Shown here one piece after another: positions 9,979 through 19,259 of a stretch of 60,915 nucleotides of DNA; the stretch's first letter is position 1, and each line of letters starts with the position of its first letter. The notes below the pieces were generated by a model. It saw nothing but the letters and a program-made list of their open reading frames with translations, had not been told where the DNA came from and did not search any database. This DNA is from Zoogloea sp041904905. GTDB taxonomy: Bacteria > Pseudomonadota > Gammaproteobacteria > Burkholderiales > Rhodocyclaceae. Both the position numbers and the translations under genes were made by a program. The stretch lies in contig NZ_JAYRMI010000016.1 in NCBI RefSeq assembly GCF_041904905.1, positions 1 through 60,915 on the forward strand, given 5' to 3'.

Positions 9979-11694
9979 TCACTCGTTCGTGCAGGCGAGG
10001 ACTTCGGTCAGCGACGTGACCCCCTGCTTCACCTTCAGCAGTCCGGACTGGCGCAGATCCCGCACGCCTTCGAGCTGGGCCTGGGCTGCGATATCCATCG
10101 AGTTGCCGTTCGTCATGATTATACGTGCGATCTCTTCGGAGATCGGCATCACCTGGTAAATGCCCAGCCGCCCCTTGTAGCCGGAGCCTTTGCAGCGTTC
10201 GCAGCCCTTGGGGCCGTAGGGCTGCCATGTGCCGTCGATGTCTTCTTCCTTGAAACCCGCTGAAATGAGCGCCTCGATCGGGATGTCGACCGGTTGCTTG
10301 CAGGTGCACAGACGGCGAGCGAGCCGCTGGGCGGTGATCATGATGACCGACGATGCGATATTGAACGGCGCGACGCCCATGTTCTTTAGGCGTTCGAGGG
10401 TCGACGGTGCGTCGTTGGTGTGCAGGGTGGACAGCACCAGGTGGCCGGTCTGGGCGGCTTTGACCGAAATTTCGGCGGTTTCGAGGTCGCGGATTTCGCC
10501 CACCATGATCACGTCGGGATCCTGGCGGAGGAAGGAGCGCAGCGCCGAGGCGAAGGTGAGGCCGGCCTTTTCGTTGACGTTGACCTGGTTGATGCCGGGG
10601 AGGTTGATTTCCGCCGGGTCTTCGGCGGTGCTGATGTTGACGCCGGGTTTGTTCAGGATGTTGAGGCAGGTGTAGAGCGACACCGTCTTGCCGCTGCCGG
10701 TGGGGCCGGTGACGAGCACCATGCCGTAGGGGCGGGAGACGGCATCGAGCAGGGCGGCCTTTTGATCCGGCTCGTAACCGAGGGCGTCGACGCCCAGCAT
10801 GGCCGAGGTGGGATCGAGGATCCGCATCACGATCTTCTCGCCGTGCAGGGTGGGGAGCGTGGACACCCGGAAGTCGATGGACTTGTTCTTGGAGAGCACG
10901 AGCTTCATCCGGCCATCCTGGGGGATGCGCTTCTCGGAGATGTCGAGCCGGGAGATGACCTTGATGCGGGCGGCGATCTTTTCCTTCAGCACCAGCGGCG
11001 GCTGGGCAATCTCGCGCAGGATGCCGTCGGTGCGGAAGCGGATGCGGTAGTACTTCTCGTAGGGTTCGAAGTGGATGTCCGACGCCCCTTCGTTGATGGC
11101 GTCGATCAGCAGCTTCTGGATGAAGCGCACGACCGGCGCGTCGTCCACCTCCGAGGCGCTCTCCTCGATCACGGGGGCGTCGGCCAGACCGTCCTGGCCG
11201 AGGAGGTCCATGTCGAACTCTTCGCCGGTGAGATCCTTCAGGGCCGCCGAGGCGGTTTCGGAGAGGTGTTCGACGAGGGCGACGAGCTTGGGCGCCTCGA
11301 CCACCACCGGATCGACGGCGAGGCCGGTCTGGAAGCGGATCTCGTCGAGGATGCGCAGATTGGACGGATCGGCCAGGGCCAGGGCCAGGCGGTTGCCGCG
11401 GCGACCGAGGGCCACCACCTGATGCTTGAGCATCAGCTTGCGGTCGATGGCGTCGATGGCCAGATGGGACTGCTCGAAGGCGGCGAGGTCGAGGGCCGGG
11501 GTGCCGAAGGTGTCGGCGGCAAAGCGCGCCACATCGTTGGCGCTCATCAGCCCCCGGTTGATGACCTCGAGGACGAAATCGTTGGGGTTGCCCGTTCCGG
11601 ACGTGCACTGCAGGGCTTCGGCTTCGAGGAGCCGGCCATGTTGTACCAGGGCACGGGCGAGGCCGCTCAGGGCGGCGTGGGGAGTGGCTGACAT
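9979..11694 (-). CDS. pilB: Type IV pilus extension ATPase PilB
   Basis: This hexameric cytoplasmic ATPase powers pilus extension. The 571-residue protein has an N-terminal GspE/MshEN domain (about 20-160), a Walker A GPTGSGKT (near 330), an Asp-rich Walker B region (DPDVIMVGEIRD), a His box (GHLVLSTLHTNDA), and a zinc-binding four-cysteine element (CTC ... CERC). No retraction ATPase PilT or pilin gene is in the window; in this group they are usually elsewhere. The gene heads pilB-pilC-pilD. Confidence 0.97.
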   Translation of the reverse strand: MSATPHAALSGLARALVQHGRLLEAEALQCTSGTGNPNDFVLEVINRGLMSANDVARFAADTFGTPALDLAAFEQSHLAIDAIDRKLMLKHQVVALGRRGNRLALALADPSNLRILDEIRFQTGLAVDPVVVEAPKLVALVEHLSETASAALKDLTGEEFDMDLLGQDGLADAPVIEESASEVDDAPVVRFIQKLLIDAINEGASDIHFEPYEKYYRIRFRTDGILREIAQPPLVLKEKIAARIKVISRLDISEKRIPQDGRMKLVLSKNKSIDFRVSTLPTLHGEKIVMRILDPTSAMLGVDALGYEPDQKAALLDAVSRPYGMVLVTGPTGSGKTVSLYTCLNILNKPGVNISTAEDPAEINLPGINQVNVNEKAGLTFASALRSFLRQDPDVIMVGEIRDLETAEISVKAAQTGHLVLSTLHTNDAPSTLERLKNMGVAPFNIASSVIMITAQRLARRLCTCKQPVDIPIEALISAGFKEEDIDGTWQPYGPKGCERCKGSGYKGRLGIYQVMPISEEIARIIMTNGNSMDIAAQAQLEGVRDLRQSGLLKVKQGVTSLTEVLACTNE

Positions 11695-11778
11695 GCCGGA
11701 GCGTCTTTGAAGGTGAACGGCCTTGAACGTGCCCGGATCATGCCGTCAGGGCGAGGGCTTGTAAAGCCGCGACACGTT

Positions 11779-13059
11779 TTATGGCGACTTTTTCGCAGCA
11801 GTGCGGAATATTCGCACGGTCTTGATGCGACGATCCTCGGCCTGGACCACCTCGATGGGGATGCCGGCGATCTTGATCGACACGCCGGCTTCGGGGATGT
11901 CCTGCAGGTGTTCGAGCAGCAGGCCGTTGAGCGTCTTGGGGCCGTCGACGGGAAGATCGAGCCCCAGCCGGCGGTTCAGGTTGCGCAGGTGCTGACTGCC
12001 GTCGACGATCACGCTGCCGTCTTCGCGCCAGGTGAGCTTGTCGGCGGCGTCCGGCGCGCCGGTGGTGAACTTGCCGATCAGCTCCTCGATGATGTCCTCG
12101 AGGGTGACGAGCCCGAGGAGTTCGCCGTACTCGTCCACCACCAGCCCGAGGCGCTCCCGGTTCTCCTGGAAGAACTGGAGTTGGGAGTACACCGGCGTGC
12201 TGGCCGGGATGAAGTAGGGCCGCGACAGCATGCCGCGGATGTCGGCGACGGAGAGGCCGTGGCCGAGGGTCTGGCCGAGGAGGCGGCGCACGTGGAGGAT
12301 GCCGATCACCGCGTTCATCTCGCCGTCGAACACCGGCAGGCGGGTGTGGTAGCAGGTGGCGAGGTGGCCCTGGATGACGTCCATGGGCTCGGCGATGTTG
12401 ACCGCCTCGATCTGGCTGCGCGAGGTCATCACGTCCTCGACGGTGATGTCTTCCAGTTCGAAGAGGTTGACCAGGATGCTGCGGTGCTTGGGCGGGATGA
12501 AGGCGCCGGACTCCAGGACCATGGTGCGCAGCTCTTCGGTGGACAGGCTGTGGGCGTCCTGGCTGCCGGTGGGCTGCAGGCGGAGCAGGCGCAGTAGCCC
12601 CGCGACGAACAGGTTCACGAACCACACGACGGAGTACAGGCTCTTGAGCAGCGCCGACAGCGGGTAGCTCACCACGCAGGCGAGCCGGTTGGCGTGGTTG
12701 GCGCCGATCACTTTTGGGGTGATCTCGGAGAACACCAGGATCAGGAAGGTGACCGCCAGGGTGCTCACGCCGAGCACCCATTCCTCGCTGCCGAAGAGCT
12801 GGATCGTGATGACGCTGACCAGCGTGGCCGCGGCGGCATTCACGAGGTTGTTGAAGAGCAGGATGATGCCCAGCAGCTTGTCGGTCTGGTCGAGCAGGTC
12901 AAGCGCCAGACGCGCCCCGCGGGAGCCCAGGCTGGCAGCGGAGCGCAGGCGATAGCGGTTGGCCGCCATCATGGCCGTTTCGGCCATCGAGAAGAAACCG
13001 GAGAGTGCCAGCAGCGTGACGAGGATCGCCGACTGGGCCGAAAGGGGGATGGCGTCCAA
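11779..13059 (-). CDS. CNNM/CorC (HlyC/CorC) family transporter
   Basis: A 426-residue inner-membrane protein with an N-terminal DUF21/CNNM membrane domain of about four segments (1-190), a tandem CBS pair (about 210-335, including MTSRSQIEAV and VDEYGELLGLVTLEDIIEEL) and a C-terminal CorC_HlyC domain. Homologues are linked to Mg2+ and Co2+ export or resistance, with CBS domains sensing Mg-ATP; the ion here is not deducible from sequence. It stands between pilB and a CcsA-like gene in the same orientation. Confidence 0.9.
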   Translation of the reverse strand: MDAIPLSAQSAILVTLLALSGFFSMAETAMMAANRYRLRSAASLGSRGARLALDLLDQTDKLLGIILLFNNLVNAAAATLVSVITIQLFGSEEWVLGVSTLAVTFLILVFSEITPKVIGANHANRLACVVSYPLSALLKSLYSVVWFVNLFVAGLLRLLRLQPTGSQDAHSLSTEELRTMVLESGAFIPPKHRSILVNLFELEDITVEDVMTSRSQIEAVNIAEPMDVIQGHLATCYHTRLPVFDGEMNAVIGILHVRRLLGQTLGHGLSVADIRGMLSRPYFIPASTPVYSQLQFFQENRERLGLVVDEYGELLGLVTLEDIIEELIGKFTTGAPDAADKLTWREDGSVIVDGSQHLRNLNRRLGLDLPVDGPKTLNGLLLEHLQDIPEAGVSIKIAGIPIEVVQAEDRRIKTVRIFRTAAKKSP

Positions 13060-13115
13060 GCGGAGCGGTTTCGGTTGGGGAGTGCGCCCGAGTATTCAGG
13101 CCGGGTCATGCCTTG

Positions 13116-13940
13116 TCAAGCGCGGCCCAGCAGCACCTCGGCCACGAAGCGGCTGCCCACGTAGGCCAGCATCAGGGCGATGAAGCCGGCGAGGGTCCAG
13201 TATTGCGCCTTCCTGCCGCGCCAGCCCTGGAAGTGCCGGCCAACCAGCAGGCTGCCGAAGATCAGCCACGAGACGAACGCGAAGACCGTCTTGTGATCGA
13301 CTCGGAAGGCCTTGCCGAACAGGGCTTCGGAGAACAGCACGCCGGAGCCCAGGGTGAGGGTGAGCAGCACGAAGGCGATGCCGATGAGGCGGAACAGCAG
13401 GGTTTCCATCGTCAGCAGCGGTGGCAGGGCGGCGATGGCGCGGGTGAGGTGGGCGCCGTGCAGCCGGCGTTCGGCCACGGCCATCAGCATGGCGTGGAGG
13501 GCCGCCAGGGTGAACAGGCTGTAGGCCAGCATCGCCACCACGAAGTGGGCGCGGAACAGCGGGGCGCTGGCGTTCTCGAGCAGGTGCTGGCCGGGAAAGA
13601 AGGCCGGCAGCAGGGCGCAGACGGCGGCTACCGGCATGGCGAGGGTCTGCAGGCCCTCGAGGCGGGCGTAGAGGCTTTCGATCCAGTAGAACAGCATCGC
13701 CAGCCATAGCATGAGCGACAGGGCGAGGCTGAAGCCGAAGTGGATGCCCTCTGCCGAAAAGAAGGTGCCGTTGAGGGCGAAACCGTGGGCGACGAGGGCG
13801 GCGAGCATCAGCGCGCGCTCTTTGGGCTGCAGGCCCTGGCGCGGGGTGGCGGTTGGCGCGATCCAGCGGGTGTGCCAGAAATGCACGCCAAGCAGCGCGT
13901 ACAGGGAGGCGGGGAGGAGATGAAGTAGAATCGCGGGCAT
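13116..13940 (-). CDS. CcsA/YpjD-like cytochrome c assembly family membrane protein
   Basis: A 274-residue protein with about eight membrane segments and the cytochrome c assembly (CcmC/CcsA) fold. Conserved His appear in membrane contexts (AHFVVAMLAYSLF, DHKTVFAFVSWLIFGSLL, GRHFQGW). The tryptophan-rich WWD heme motif of true CcsA is not evident, so it resembles the YpjD/HemX-like branch found next to ffh in many proteobacteria. That branch has no settled role. Its start lies 38 bases from that of the divergent ffh gene. A separate, canonical ResB/CcsB pair occurs at 19.2-22.5 kb. Confidence 0.85.
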   Translation of the reverse strand: MPAILLHLLPASLYALLGVHFWHTRWIAPTATPRQGLQPKERALMLAALVAHGFALNGTFFSAEGIHFGFSLALSLMLWLAMLFYWIESLYARLEGLQTLAMPVAAVCALLPAFFPGQHLLENASAPLFRAHFVVAMLAYSLFTLAALHAMLMAVAERRLHGAHLTRAIAALPPLLTMETLLFRLIGIAFVLLTLTLGSGVLFSEALFGKAFRVDHKTVFAFVSWLIFGSLLVGRHFQGWRGRKAQYWTLAGFIALMLAYVGSRFVAEVLLGRA

Positions 13941-13978
13941 CTTTGAAGTTTACCCCAAGCCTTCGGCTCCAAACCATC

Positions 13979-15340
13979 ATGCTGGATAACCTCACGACGC
14001 GACTTGCCAAAGTCGTCAAAACCCTTCGCGGCCAGGCTCGCCTGACCGAAGACAACATCCAGGACGCGCTGCGCGAAGTGCGCATGGCGCTGCTGGAGGC
14101 CGATGTGGCCTTGCCGGTGGTGAAGGATTTCATCGCCCGGGTGAAGGAAAAGGCGGTCGGCACCGAGGTGCTCAGCTCTCTCACGCCGGGCCAGGCGCTG
14201 GTGGGCGTGGTGCACCGCGAACTCACCGACCTGATGGGCGGTGCCCACGCGGGCCTCAATCTGGCCACCCAGCCGCCGGCGATCATCCTGATGGCCGGCT
14301 TGCAGGGCGCCGGCAAGACGACCACCACCGGCAAGCTCGGCAAGATGCTCACCGAGCGGATGAAGAAGAAGGTGCTCACGGTCTCGACCGACGTCTATCG
14401 CCCGGCGGCCATCGCCCAGCTGCAGACGGTGGCCCAGCAGGCGGGCATCGAATTCTTCCCGTCCACCGTCGACCAGAAGCCGGTGGATATCGCCCTGGCG
14501 GCGGTGGATTACGCCCGCCGCCACTACTTCGACGTGCTGCTCGTCGATACCGCCGGCCGCCTCGCCATCGACCAAGCGATGATGGAAGAGATCCAGGCCC
14601 TCCACGCCACGGTGAAGCCGATCGAGACTCTGTTCGTGGTCGATGCGATGCTTGGCCAGGATGCGGTGAACACCGCCCGCGCCTTCAACGACGCGCTGCC
14701 GCTCACCGGCGTGGTGCTCACCAAGCTCGACGGCGACGCCCGCGGCGGTGCGGCGCTGTCGGTGCGCCACGTGACCGGCAAGCCGCTCAAGTTTGCGGGG
14801 GTCGGCGAGAAGCTGGCCGGGCTGGAGGAGTTCCACCCCGAGCGGATGGCCAGCCGGATCCTGGGCATGGGCGACATCCTGTCGCTGGTGGAAGACGCCC
14901 GCCGCGGGGTGGATGAGGAGAAGGCCAAGGAGTTTGCCCAGAAGCTCAAGAGCGGCAAGGGCTTCGACCTCAACGACTTCAAGGACCAGCTCGGTCAGAT
15001 GAAGAAGATGGGCGGCCTCTCCAGCCTGCTCGACAAGCTGCCGGCTCAGTTTGCCCAGGCCGCGGGCCAGCTCCAGGGCGGTGTCGAGGACAAGGCGGTG
15101 CGCCGCATCGAGGGCATCATCAACTCGATGACCCCGCTAGAGCGCGCCAAGCCGGAGCTTCTCAAGGCCTCGCGCAAGCGCCGGATCGCCGCCGGGGCCG
15201 GCGTGACGGTGCAGGAGGTCAATCGCCTCCTCAGCCAGTTCGAGCAGACCCAGAAGATGATGAAGCAGTTCTCCAAGGGCGGCATGCAGAAGATGATGCG
15301 GGCCATGAAGGGGCTGATGCCCGGCGGCGGCCTGCGCTGA
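13979..15340 (+). CDS. ffh: Signal recognition particle protein Ffh
   Basis: Ffh binds 4.5S RNA and signal sequences emerging from ribosomes and docks with FtsY. The 453-residue protein has a four-helix N domain, a GTPase with P-loop GLQGAGKTTTTGK and DTAGRL, and a methionine-rich M domain at the C-terminus (MMKQFSKGGMQKMMRAMKG) for signal peptide and RNA binding. The ATG at 13979 gives the standard start MLDNLTTRL; the longer open frame upstream overlaps the divergent gene. A GC-rich repeat at 15343-15349/15362-15368 follows the stop but lacks a T tract. Confidence 0.98.
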   Translation: MLDNLTTRLAKVVKTLRGQARLTEDNIQDALREVRMALLEADVALPVVKDFIARVKEKAVGTEVLSSLTPGQALVGVVHRELTDLMGGAHAGLNLATQPPAIILMAGLQGAGKTTTTGKLGKMLTERMKKKVLTVSTDVYRPAAIAQLQTVAQQAGIEFFPSTVDQKPVDIALAAVDYARRHYFDVLLVDTAGRLAIDQAMMEEIQALHATVKPIETLFVVDAMLGQDAVNTARAFNDALPLTGVVLTKLDGDARGGAALSVRHVTGKPLKFAGVGEKLAGLEEFHPERMASRILGMGDILSLVEDARRGVDEEKAKEFAQKLKSGKGFDLNDFKDQLGQMKKMGGLSSLLDKLPAQFAQAAGQLQGGVEDKAVRRIEGIINSMTPLERAKPELLKASRKRRIAAGAGVTVQEVNRLLSQFEQTQKMMKQFSKGGMQKMMRAMKGLMPGGGLR

Positions 15341-15411
15341 TAGCCGGCCGGCTCCGCCCGGGGCCGGCGATCCTGTTTGCCGCCGACACGCGGCCGTGGG
15401 AGGTGTAGCCG

Positions 15412-16908
15412 ATGAAGTCCGACGACGATCGCTGGCGGCTGGCCGTCGAGGCTTCGGGCGACGCCCTGTGGGACTGGCGTCCCGTCGACGGCCATTGCTT
15501 TGCGTCGCCCAGGCTCGGCGGGATGCTCGGCCTGGCGCCGCCAGCGCCGGACAAGCTCGACTGGCGCCCCCATCTTCACCCCGACGATCGCGACGCCGTG
15601 CTGGCGGCCCTGCAGCGCTGCCTGGCACCGGACGGCGCCGCCTTTGCCACCGAGTTCCGCCTGCGCGGGAGTCACGGCCGCTACCGCTGGTGCGCCGCCC
15701 GCGGGGGCGTGGTGGAGCGCGGTGCGGCGGGTGAGGCCGTGCGTTTTGTGTGCCTGCTGCAGGACGTCACCGAAGCCCGCGAACAGCGGGACAACCTCCA
15801 GGCCTCGGAGCGCCTGTGGCAGTTCGCCCTCGAAGGACACGGCGATGCCCTGTGGGACTGGACCCTCGACACCGGGGTCATCAACATCAGCCCGTCCTTC
15901 GCGTCGATCGTCGGCTGGCCTGCCGGCGAATGCCTGCGCGGCAACGACATCTGGCCCGCGCGCATCCACCCGGACGACCTGCGCAAGGCGATGGCGGCCT
16001 TCAATGCCCACCTGTCGGGCGGACGCCCGATGACCGAGGTGGAGTTCCGCCTGCTGGTGAGCGACGGCACCTACCGCTGGGTGGCCCTGCGCGGCAAGGT
16101 CATGGAGTGCGACGCCCAGGGCCGGCCGGCGCGGATGATCGGCACCGTGCGCGACGTGCACGACCACTACCTCAGCATTGCCCGCGAGAAGCGCCAGGAG
16201 CGTGAGCTGGCCCGGGCCGCCCACCTGATCCACCTGGGCGAGATGGCCTCGGTGCTGTCCCACGAACTCAACCAGCCCCTCACCGCGCTGCGCAATTTCA
16301 GCGGGGTGGCGCTGCGGCGGCTGGACGAGCTGGGGCCCGCCGGGAACCGCATCGCCGAGCCGCTCAAGATGATCGCCGAGCAGGCGCTGCGGGCGGGCGA
16401 CATCGTGCATCGGGTGCGCGGTTTCGTGCGCCGGGGCGGGCTGAAGTCGGCGCCGGTGGCGATGAACCGGGTGGTCCACAGCGTGGTGCGCTTCGCCGAG
16501 TTCGAGGCGCGGGCCCACGCGGTGCAGATCCTGCTGCAGCTGGCCGAACCGCTGCCCACGGTGAATGGCGATCAGGTGCAGCTGGAGCAGGTCTTGAGCA
16601 ATCTGGTCAAGAACGCCATCGACGCGATGAGCGCCGTCCCGTGGTCGCGGGAGCTTGCGATCCGCACGCAGGTCGACCACGATGGGATGGTGGAAGTCGC
16701 GGTGATCGACTGCGGCGAGGGGCTGGCCGATGCCGTCCGGCAGGACCCCTTCGCCCCGTTCGCCACCACCAAGCCGGAAGGGGTCGGGCTGGGGCTGGCG
16801 ATCTGTCGTACCATCATCGAGAACCACGGCGGGCGGATGTGGGTCGAATCCAGTGACGTGCAGGGGACGACCTTCTGCTTCGCCCTGCCGCCGATGCCCG
16901 CCGCCTGA
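15412..16908 (+). CDS. Soluble PAS-PAS sensor histidine kinase
   Basis: A 498-residue kinase without membrane segments, so it should sense a cytoplasmic signal. Two related PAS_3-type domains (about 1-125 and 140-260) each carry the HPDD element and the PAC end (RYRWCAARG, TYRWVALRG). They are followed by a HisKA-type helix with the phospho-acceptor His284 in SHELNQPL, the N box (NLVKNAIDAM), the G1 box (DCGEGLAD) and the G2 box (GVGLGLAICR). The ELNQPL form is typical of FixL/DctB/TodS-like kinases. The FixJ-type regulator 63 bases downstream is the likely partner. No heme-binding FixL signature could be confirmed. Confidence 0.92.
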   Translation: MKSDDDRWRLAVEASGDALWDWRPVDGHCFASPRLGGMLGLAPPAPDKLDWRPHLHPDDRDAVLAALQRCLAPDGAAFATEFRLRGSHGRYRWCAARGGVVERGAAGEAVRFVCLLQDVTEAREQRDNLQASERLWQFALEGHGDALWDWTLDTGVINISPSFASIVGWPAGECLRGNDIWPARIHPDDLRKAMAAFNAHLSGGRPMTEVEFRLLVSDGTYRWVALRGKVMECDAQGRPARMIGTVRDVHDHYLSIAREKRQERELARAAHLIHLGEMASVLSHELNQPLTALRNFSGVALRRLDELGPAGNRIAEPLKMIAEQALRAGDIVHRVRGFVRRGGLKSAPVAMNRVVHSVVRFAEFEARAHAVQILLQLAEPLPTVNGDQVQLEQVLSNLVKNAIDAMSAVPWSRELAIRTQVDHDGMVEVAVIDCGEGLADAVRQDPFAPFATTKPEGVGLGLAICRTIIENHGGRMWVESSDVQGTTFCFALPPMPAA

Positions 16909-16971
16909 GCGGGCACACAAGAAGACAGCAGCACCAAATATAAAAATGAGATACCTGGCAGGAGACAAATC

Positions 16972-17589
16972 ATGGACGCGCCGCTCGTGTGCGTGGTGGA
17001 TGACGATGACGCCGTCAGACTCTCCATCGGCCTTCTGATTGAAACCCTTGGTCTGCCGGTGCGCAGTTTCTCCAGCGCGCTGGATGTCCTCGAGGACACC
17101 GACGTCCTCGCAAGAGCCCACTGCCTCGTGCTGGATGTGCGGATGCCGGGGCTCTCCGGCGTGGGCCTGCAGGAGCGGCTGATCCGCCTCGCGCACACGG
17201 CGCCGATCATCTTCGTGTCCGGTCACGGCGACGTGCCGATGGTGGCCCGGGCGATGCGGGACGGCGCGTTCGACTTCCTGCAGAAGCCGTTCAACGAGCA
17301 GGTGCTGCTCGACCGCGTGCAGGAGGCTGTCCAGCTGGCGGCCCACCGGCGGCGTAAGGGCGCCCGACGTGCCGACATCCAGCGGCGCCTCGACGCCCTC
17401 ACCCTGCGCGAGCGGGACGTGATGGAGGGGATGGTCGCCGGTCGCCTCAACAAGCAGATCGCCGAAGACCTGGGCATCAGCATGAAGACCGTCGAGCAGC
17501 ACCGGGCCCGGGTGATGGAGAAGCTGCAGGCCGACTCCCTGGCGGGGCTGGTGCGGATCGTGGTGTGCGCCGAGCGCGAGGGCGACTGA
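16972..17589 (+). CDS. FixJ/LuxR-type response regulator
   Basis: A 205-residue regulator with an N-terminal receiver (acidic residues at 10-13, phospho-acceptor Asp55 in VLDVRMPG, conserved Lys in LQKPF) and a C-terminal LuxR-type HTH (about 139-195; LTLRERDV ... NKQIAEDLGISMKTVEQHR). The receiver and HTH are of FixJ/TtrR type. A GGAG site precedes the ATG. It is probably co-transcribed with the upstream PAS kinase and acts as its transcription-activating output. Target genes are not evident; the phasin gene follows 188 bases downstream. Confidence 0.93.
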   Translation: MDAPLVCVVDDDDAVRLSIGLLIETLGLPVRSFSSALDVLEDTDVLARAHCLVLDVRMPGLSGVGLQERLIRLAHTAPIIFVSGHGDVPMVARAMRDGAFDFLQKPFNEQVLLDRVQEAVQLAAHRRRKGARRADIQRRLDALTLRERDVMEGMVAGRLNKQIAEDLGISMKTVEQHRARVMEKLQADSLAGLVRIVVCAEREGD

Positions 17590-17777
17590 CGCTGCCAAAG
17601 GCGGGATGGCGTCAGGGTTTTCCCGGATGGGCGGAGGGGAAACGCCGGATTTGGTGGAAACACCTTATTTGGCAGAATCCATTCCGACAGCCGACGCTGC
17701 ATTGCACAAAAACAGACGGGTGGAGGAGACTTCCGTCCCGATGCGAGCCGGCGCCCAGATCAAATCAAGGAGAGTCC

Positions 17778-18323
17778 ATGACTACGCAATTCGGCCCCTT
17801 CCAGGACGCCACGCTGGAAAACCTGATCGAACTCGGCCAGAGCCTTGCCTCGCAGGTCGAGAAGATCACCCGCCTGCAGGTGGAGGCGGGCCTCGCTTCG
17901 TCCCGCGAGGCCATGACCGCCGCGCAGGCCCTGATGGCGGTGAAGGATCCGGAAGGCCTCAGCAGCTGGCAGGCCACCTACCTGCAGCCCAACTTCGACC
18001 GTGCCGCCGACAGCGCCCGCCAGCAGTACGCGGTGCTGATGGAGACCCGCGAGATCCTCGCCGACGCCGTCAAGCAATCCACCGCCGACGCCACCCGCCA
18101 GATCCAGGACAACCTGGACCGCCTCGCCGAGGGCGCGCCGGAGGGCTTCGCGCCGCTGTTCCAGGCCATCCGCAAGGGGCTCGACACCCAGAACGCGGCC
18201 TTTGAATCGTTCAGCAAGGTGGCCGACCGGATCGGCGACATTGCCGAAGCCAATCTGCTCGCCCTCAAGGACGCCGCCGTGCCGGCGCCCAAGCGCAGCG
18301 TGGCGAAGCGCAAGGCCGCCTGA
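17778..18323 (+). CDS. Phasin family protein
   Basis: A 181-residue amphipathic, mostly helical protein of the Phasin_2 type, ending in an Ala/Lys-rich basic tail (PKRSVAKRKAA). Phasins coat polyhydroxyalkanoate granules and control their number and size. The reading frame is open upstream, but ATG 17778 follows AAGGAGA and gives the phasin-like start MTTQFGPFQDA. It is about 11.5 kb from phaC in this window and has its own terminator, so it is a single-gene unit. Expression is often controlled by PhaR, which is encoded at 33.3 kb. Confidence 0.92.
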   Translation: MTTQFGPFQDATLENLIELGQSLASQVEKITRLQVEAGLASSREAMTAAQALMAVKDPEGLSSWQATYLQPNFDRAADSARQQYAVLMETREILADAVKQSTADATRQIQDNLDRLAEGAPEGFAPLFQAIRKGLDTQNAAFESFSKVADRIGDIAEANLLALKDAAVPAPKRSVAKRKAA

Positions 18324-18355
18324 CCGGCTTTACCGATCACGGGGTTCAAGGGTTG

Positions 18356-18387
18356 TGGCCGCGTCCTTCGGGATGCGGCCATTTTTT
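18356..18387 (+). terminator. Rho-independent terminator after the phasin gene
   Basis: An 11-bp stem (18356-18366 and 18371-18381, one G-T pair) closed by a TTCG loop is followed by six T residues. It sits 33 bases past the phasin stop. Confidence 0.9.
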
Positions 18388-18422
18388 CGTTCACGGGGCG
18401 CTTCGCGCTACCATCGCGCCCC

Positions 18423-19259
18423 ATGATCGACGACGACCTCCACGCCCGGGCCTGGGCGGCCATGATGAGCCCCGTGCCGGATCGAAAAACGGCGCTGACC
18501 TGCGCGCTTCGGGACGACTGGTGCGCGGGCCGGATCGCCGTGCCGGCGGCCAGCCCCGTGCCGGTGCGGGCGGTGGATGACCCGGGGCGGCCCGAGCGGC
18601 CGGCGCTCATCGCCCACACCGCGGTGCCCCGCCGCAAACCGGGCACCCCGGAAGGCCACGCCGCGCTGCTCCATGCCATCGCCCACATCGAGTTCAACGC
18701 GATCAACCTGGCGCTGGATTGCGTGTATCGCTTTCGCGATCTGCCGGCGGATTTCTACGCCGGGTGGCTGCAGGTGGCGGCCGAGGAGGCCTATCACTTC
18801 GGGCTGGTGTGCGAGCGGCTGGCCGCGCTGGGCCACGGCTACGGCGATTTTCCGGCCCATCGCGGGCTGTGGGACATGGCGGTGAAGACCGCCGACGACC
18901 CGCTCGCCCGAATGGCGCTGGTGCCGCGGGTGCTGGAGGCGCGGGGGCTGGACGCCACGCCGCCGATCGTGGCCGCGCTCAAGCGCATCGGCGACACGGC
19001 GACCATTGGCGTGCTCGACATCATCCTGCGCGACGAGATCGGCCATGTGGCGCTGGGCGACCGGTGGTTCCGCCACTTCTGCGCCGAGCGCGGGCTCGAT
19101 CCGGAGCCAACTTATCTCGCGCTGATGACCGACTTCGACGCCCCGTGGCCACCCAAGCCGCTCAACGTCGAAGCCCGCCGGAAGGCGGGCTTCAGTGAGG
19201 CCGAGATCACCCGGCTGGAAGGCGGCAGGCCCCGCCGCCCGGATCAGAGCGAGCCGTAG
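18423..19259 (+). CDS. DUF455 family ferritin-like protein
   Basis: A 278-residue protein matching the DUF455 family, a ferritin-like helical fold. Likely metal ligands occur as HIEFNAI, EEAYHFGL and DEIGHVALG, i.e. the Glu and ExxH residues of a di-iron four-helix bundle. Some relatives act as hydroxylases or oxidases, such as tRNA-modifying MiaE-like enzymes, but this family has no assigned reaction. Its last 16 bases overlap the 3' end of ccsB on the opposite strand, so the two genes converge without a terminator between them. Confidence 0.85.
   Translation: MIDDDLHARAWAAMMSPVPDRKTALTCALRDDWCAGRIAVPAASPVPVRAVDDPGRPERPALIAHTAVPRRKPGTPEGHAALLHAIAHIEFNAINLALDCVYRFRDLPADFYAGWLQVAAEEAYHFGLVCERLAALGHGYGDFPAHRGLWDMAVKTADDPLARMALVPRVLEARGLDATPPIVAALKRIGDTATIGVLDIILRDEIGHVALGDRWFRHFCAERGLDPEPTYLALMTDFDAPWPPKPLNVEARRKAGFSEAEITRLEGGRPRRPDQSEP

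Noticed and set aside
15343..15368. GC-rich inverted repeat after ffh
   Set aside because: No T tract follows; calling a terminator would be unsupported.
15046..17598. An 850-codon minus-strand open frame opposite ffh, the PAS kinase and its regulator
   Set aside because: Low-complexity His/Arg/Gly/Pro composition and full overlap with conserved genes on the plus strand.
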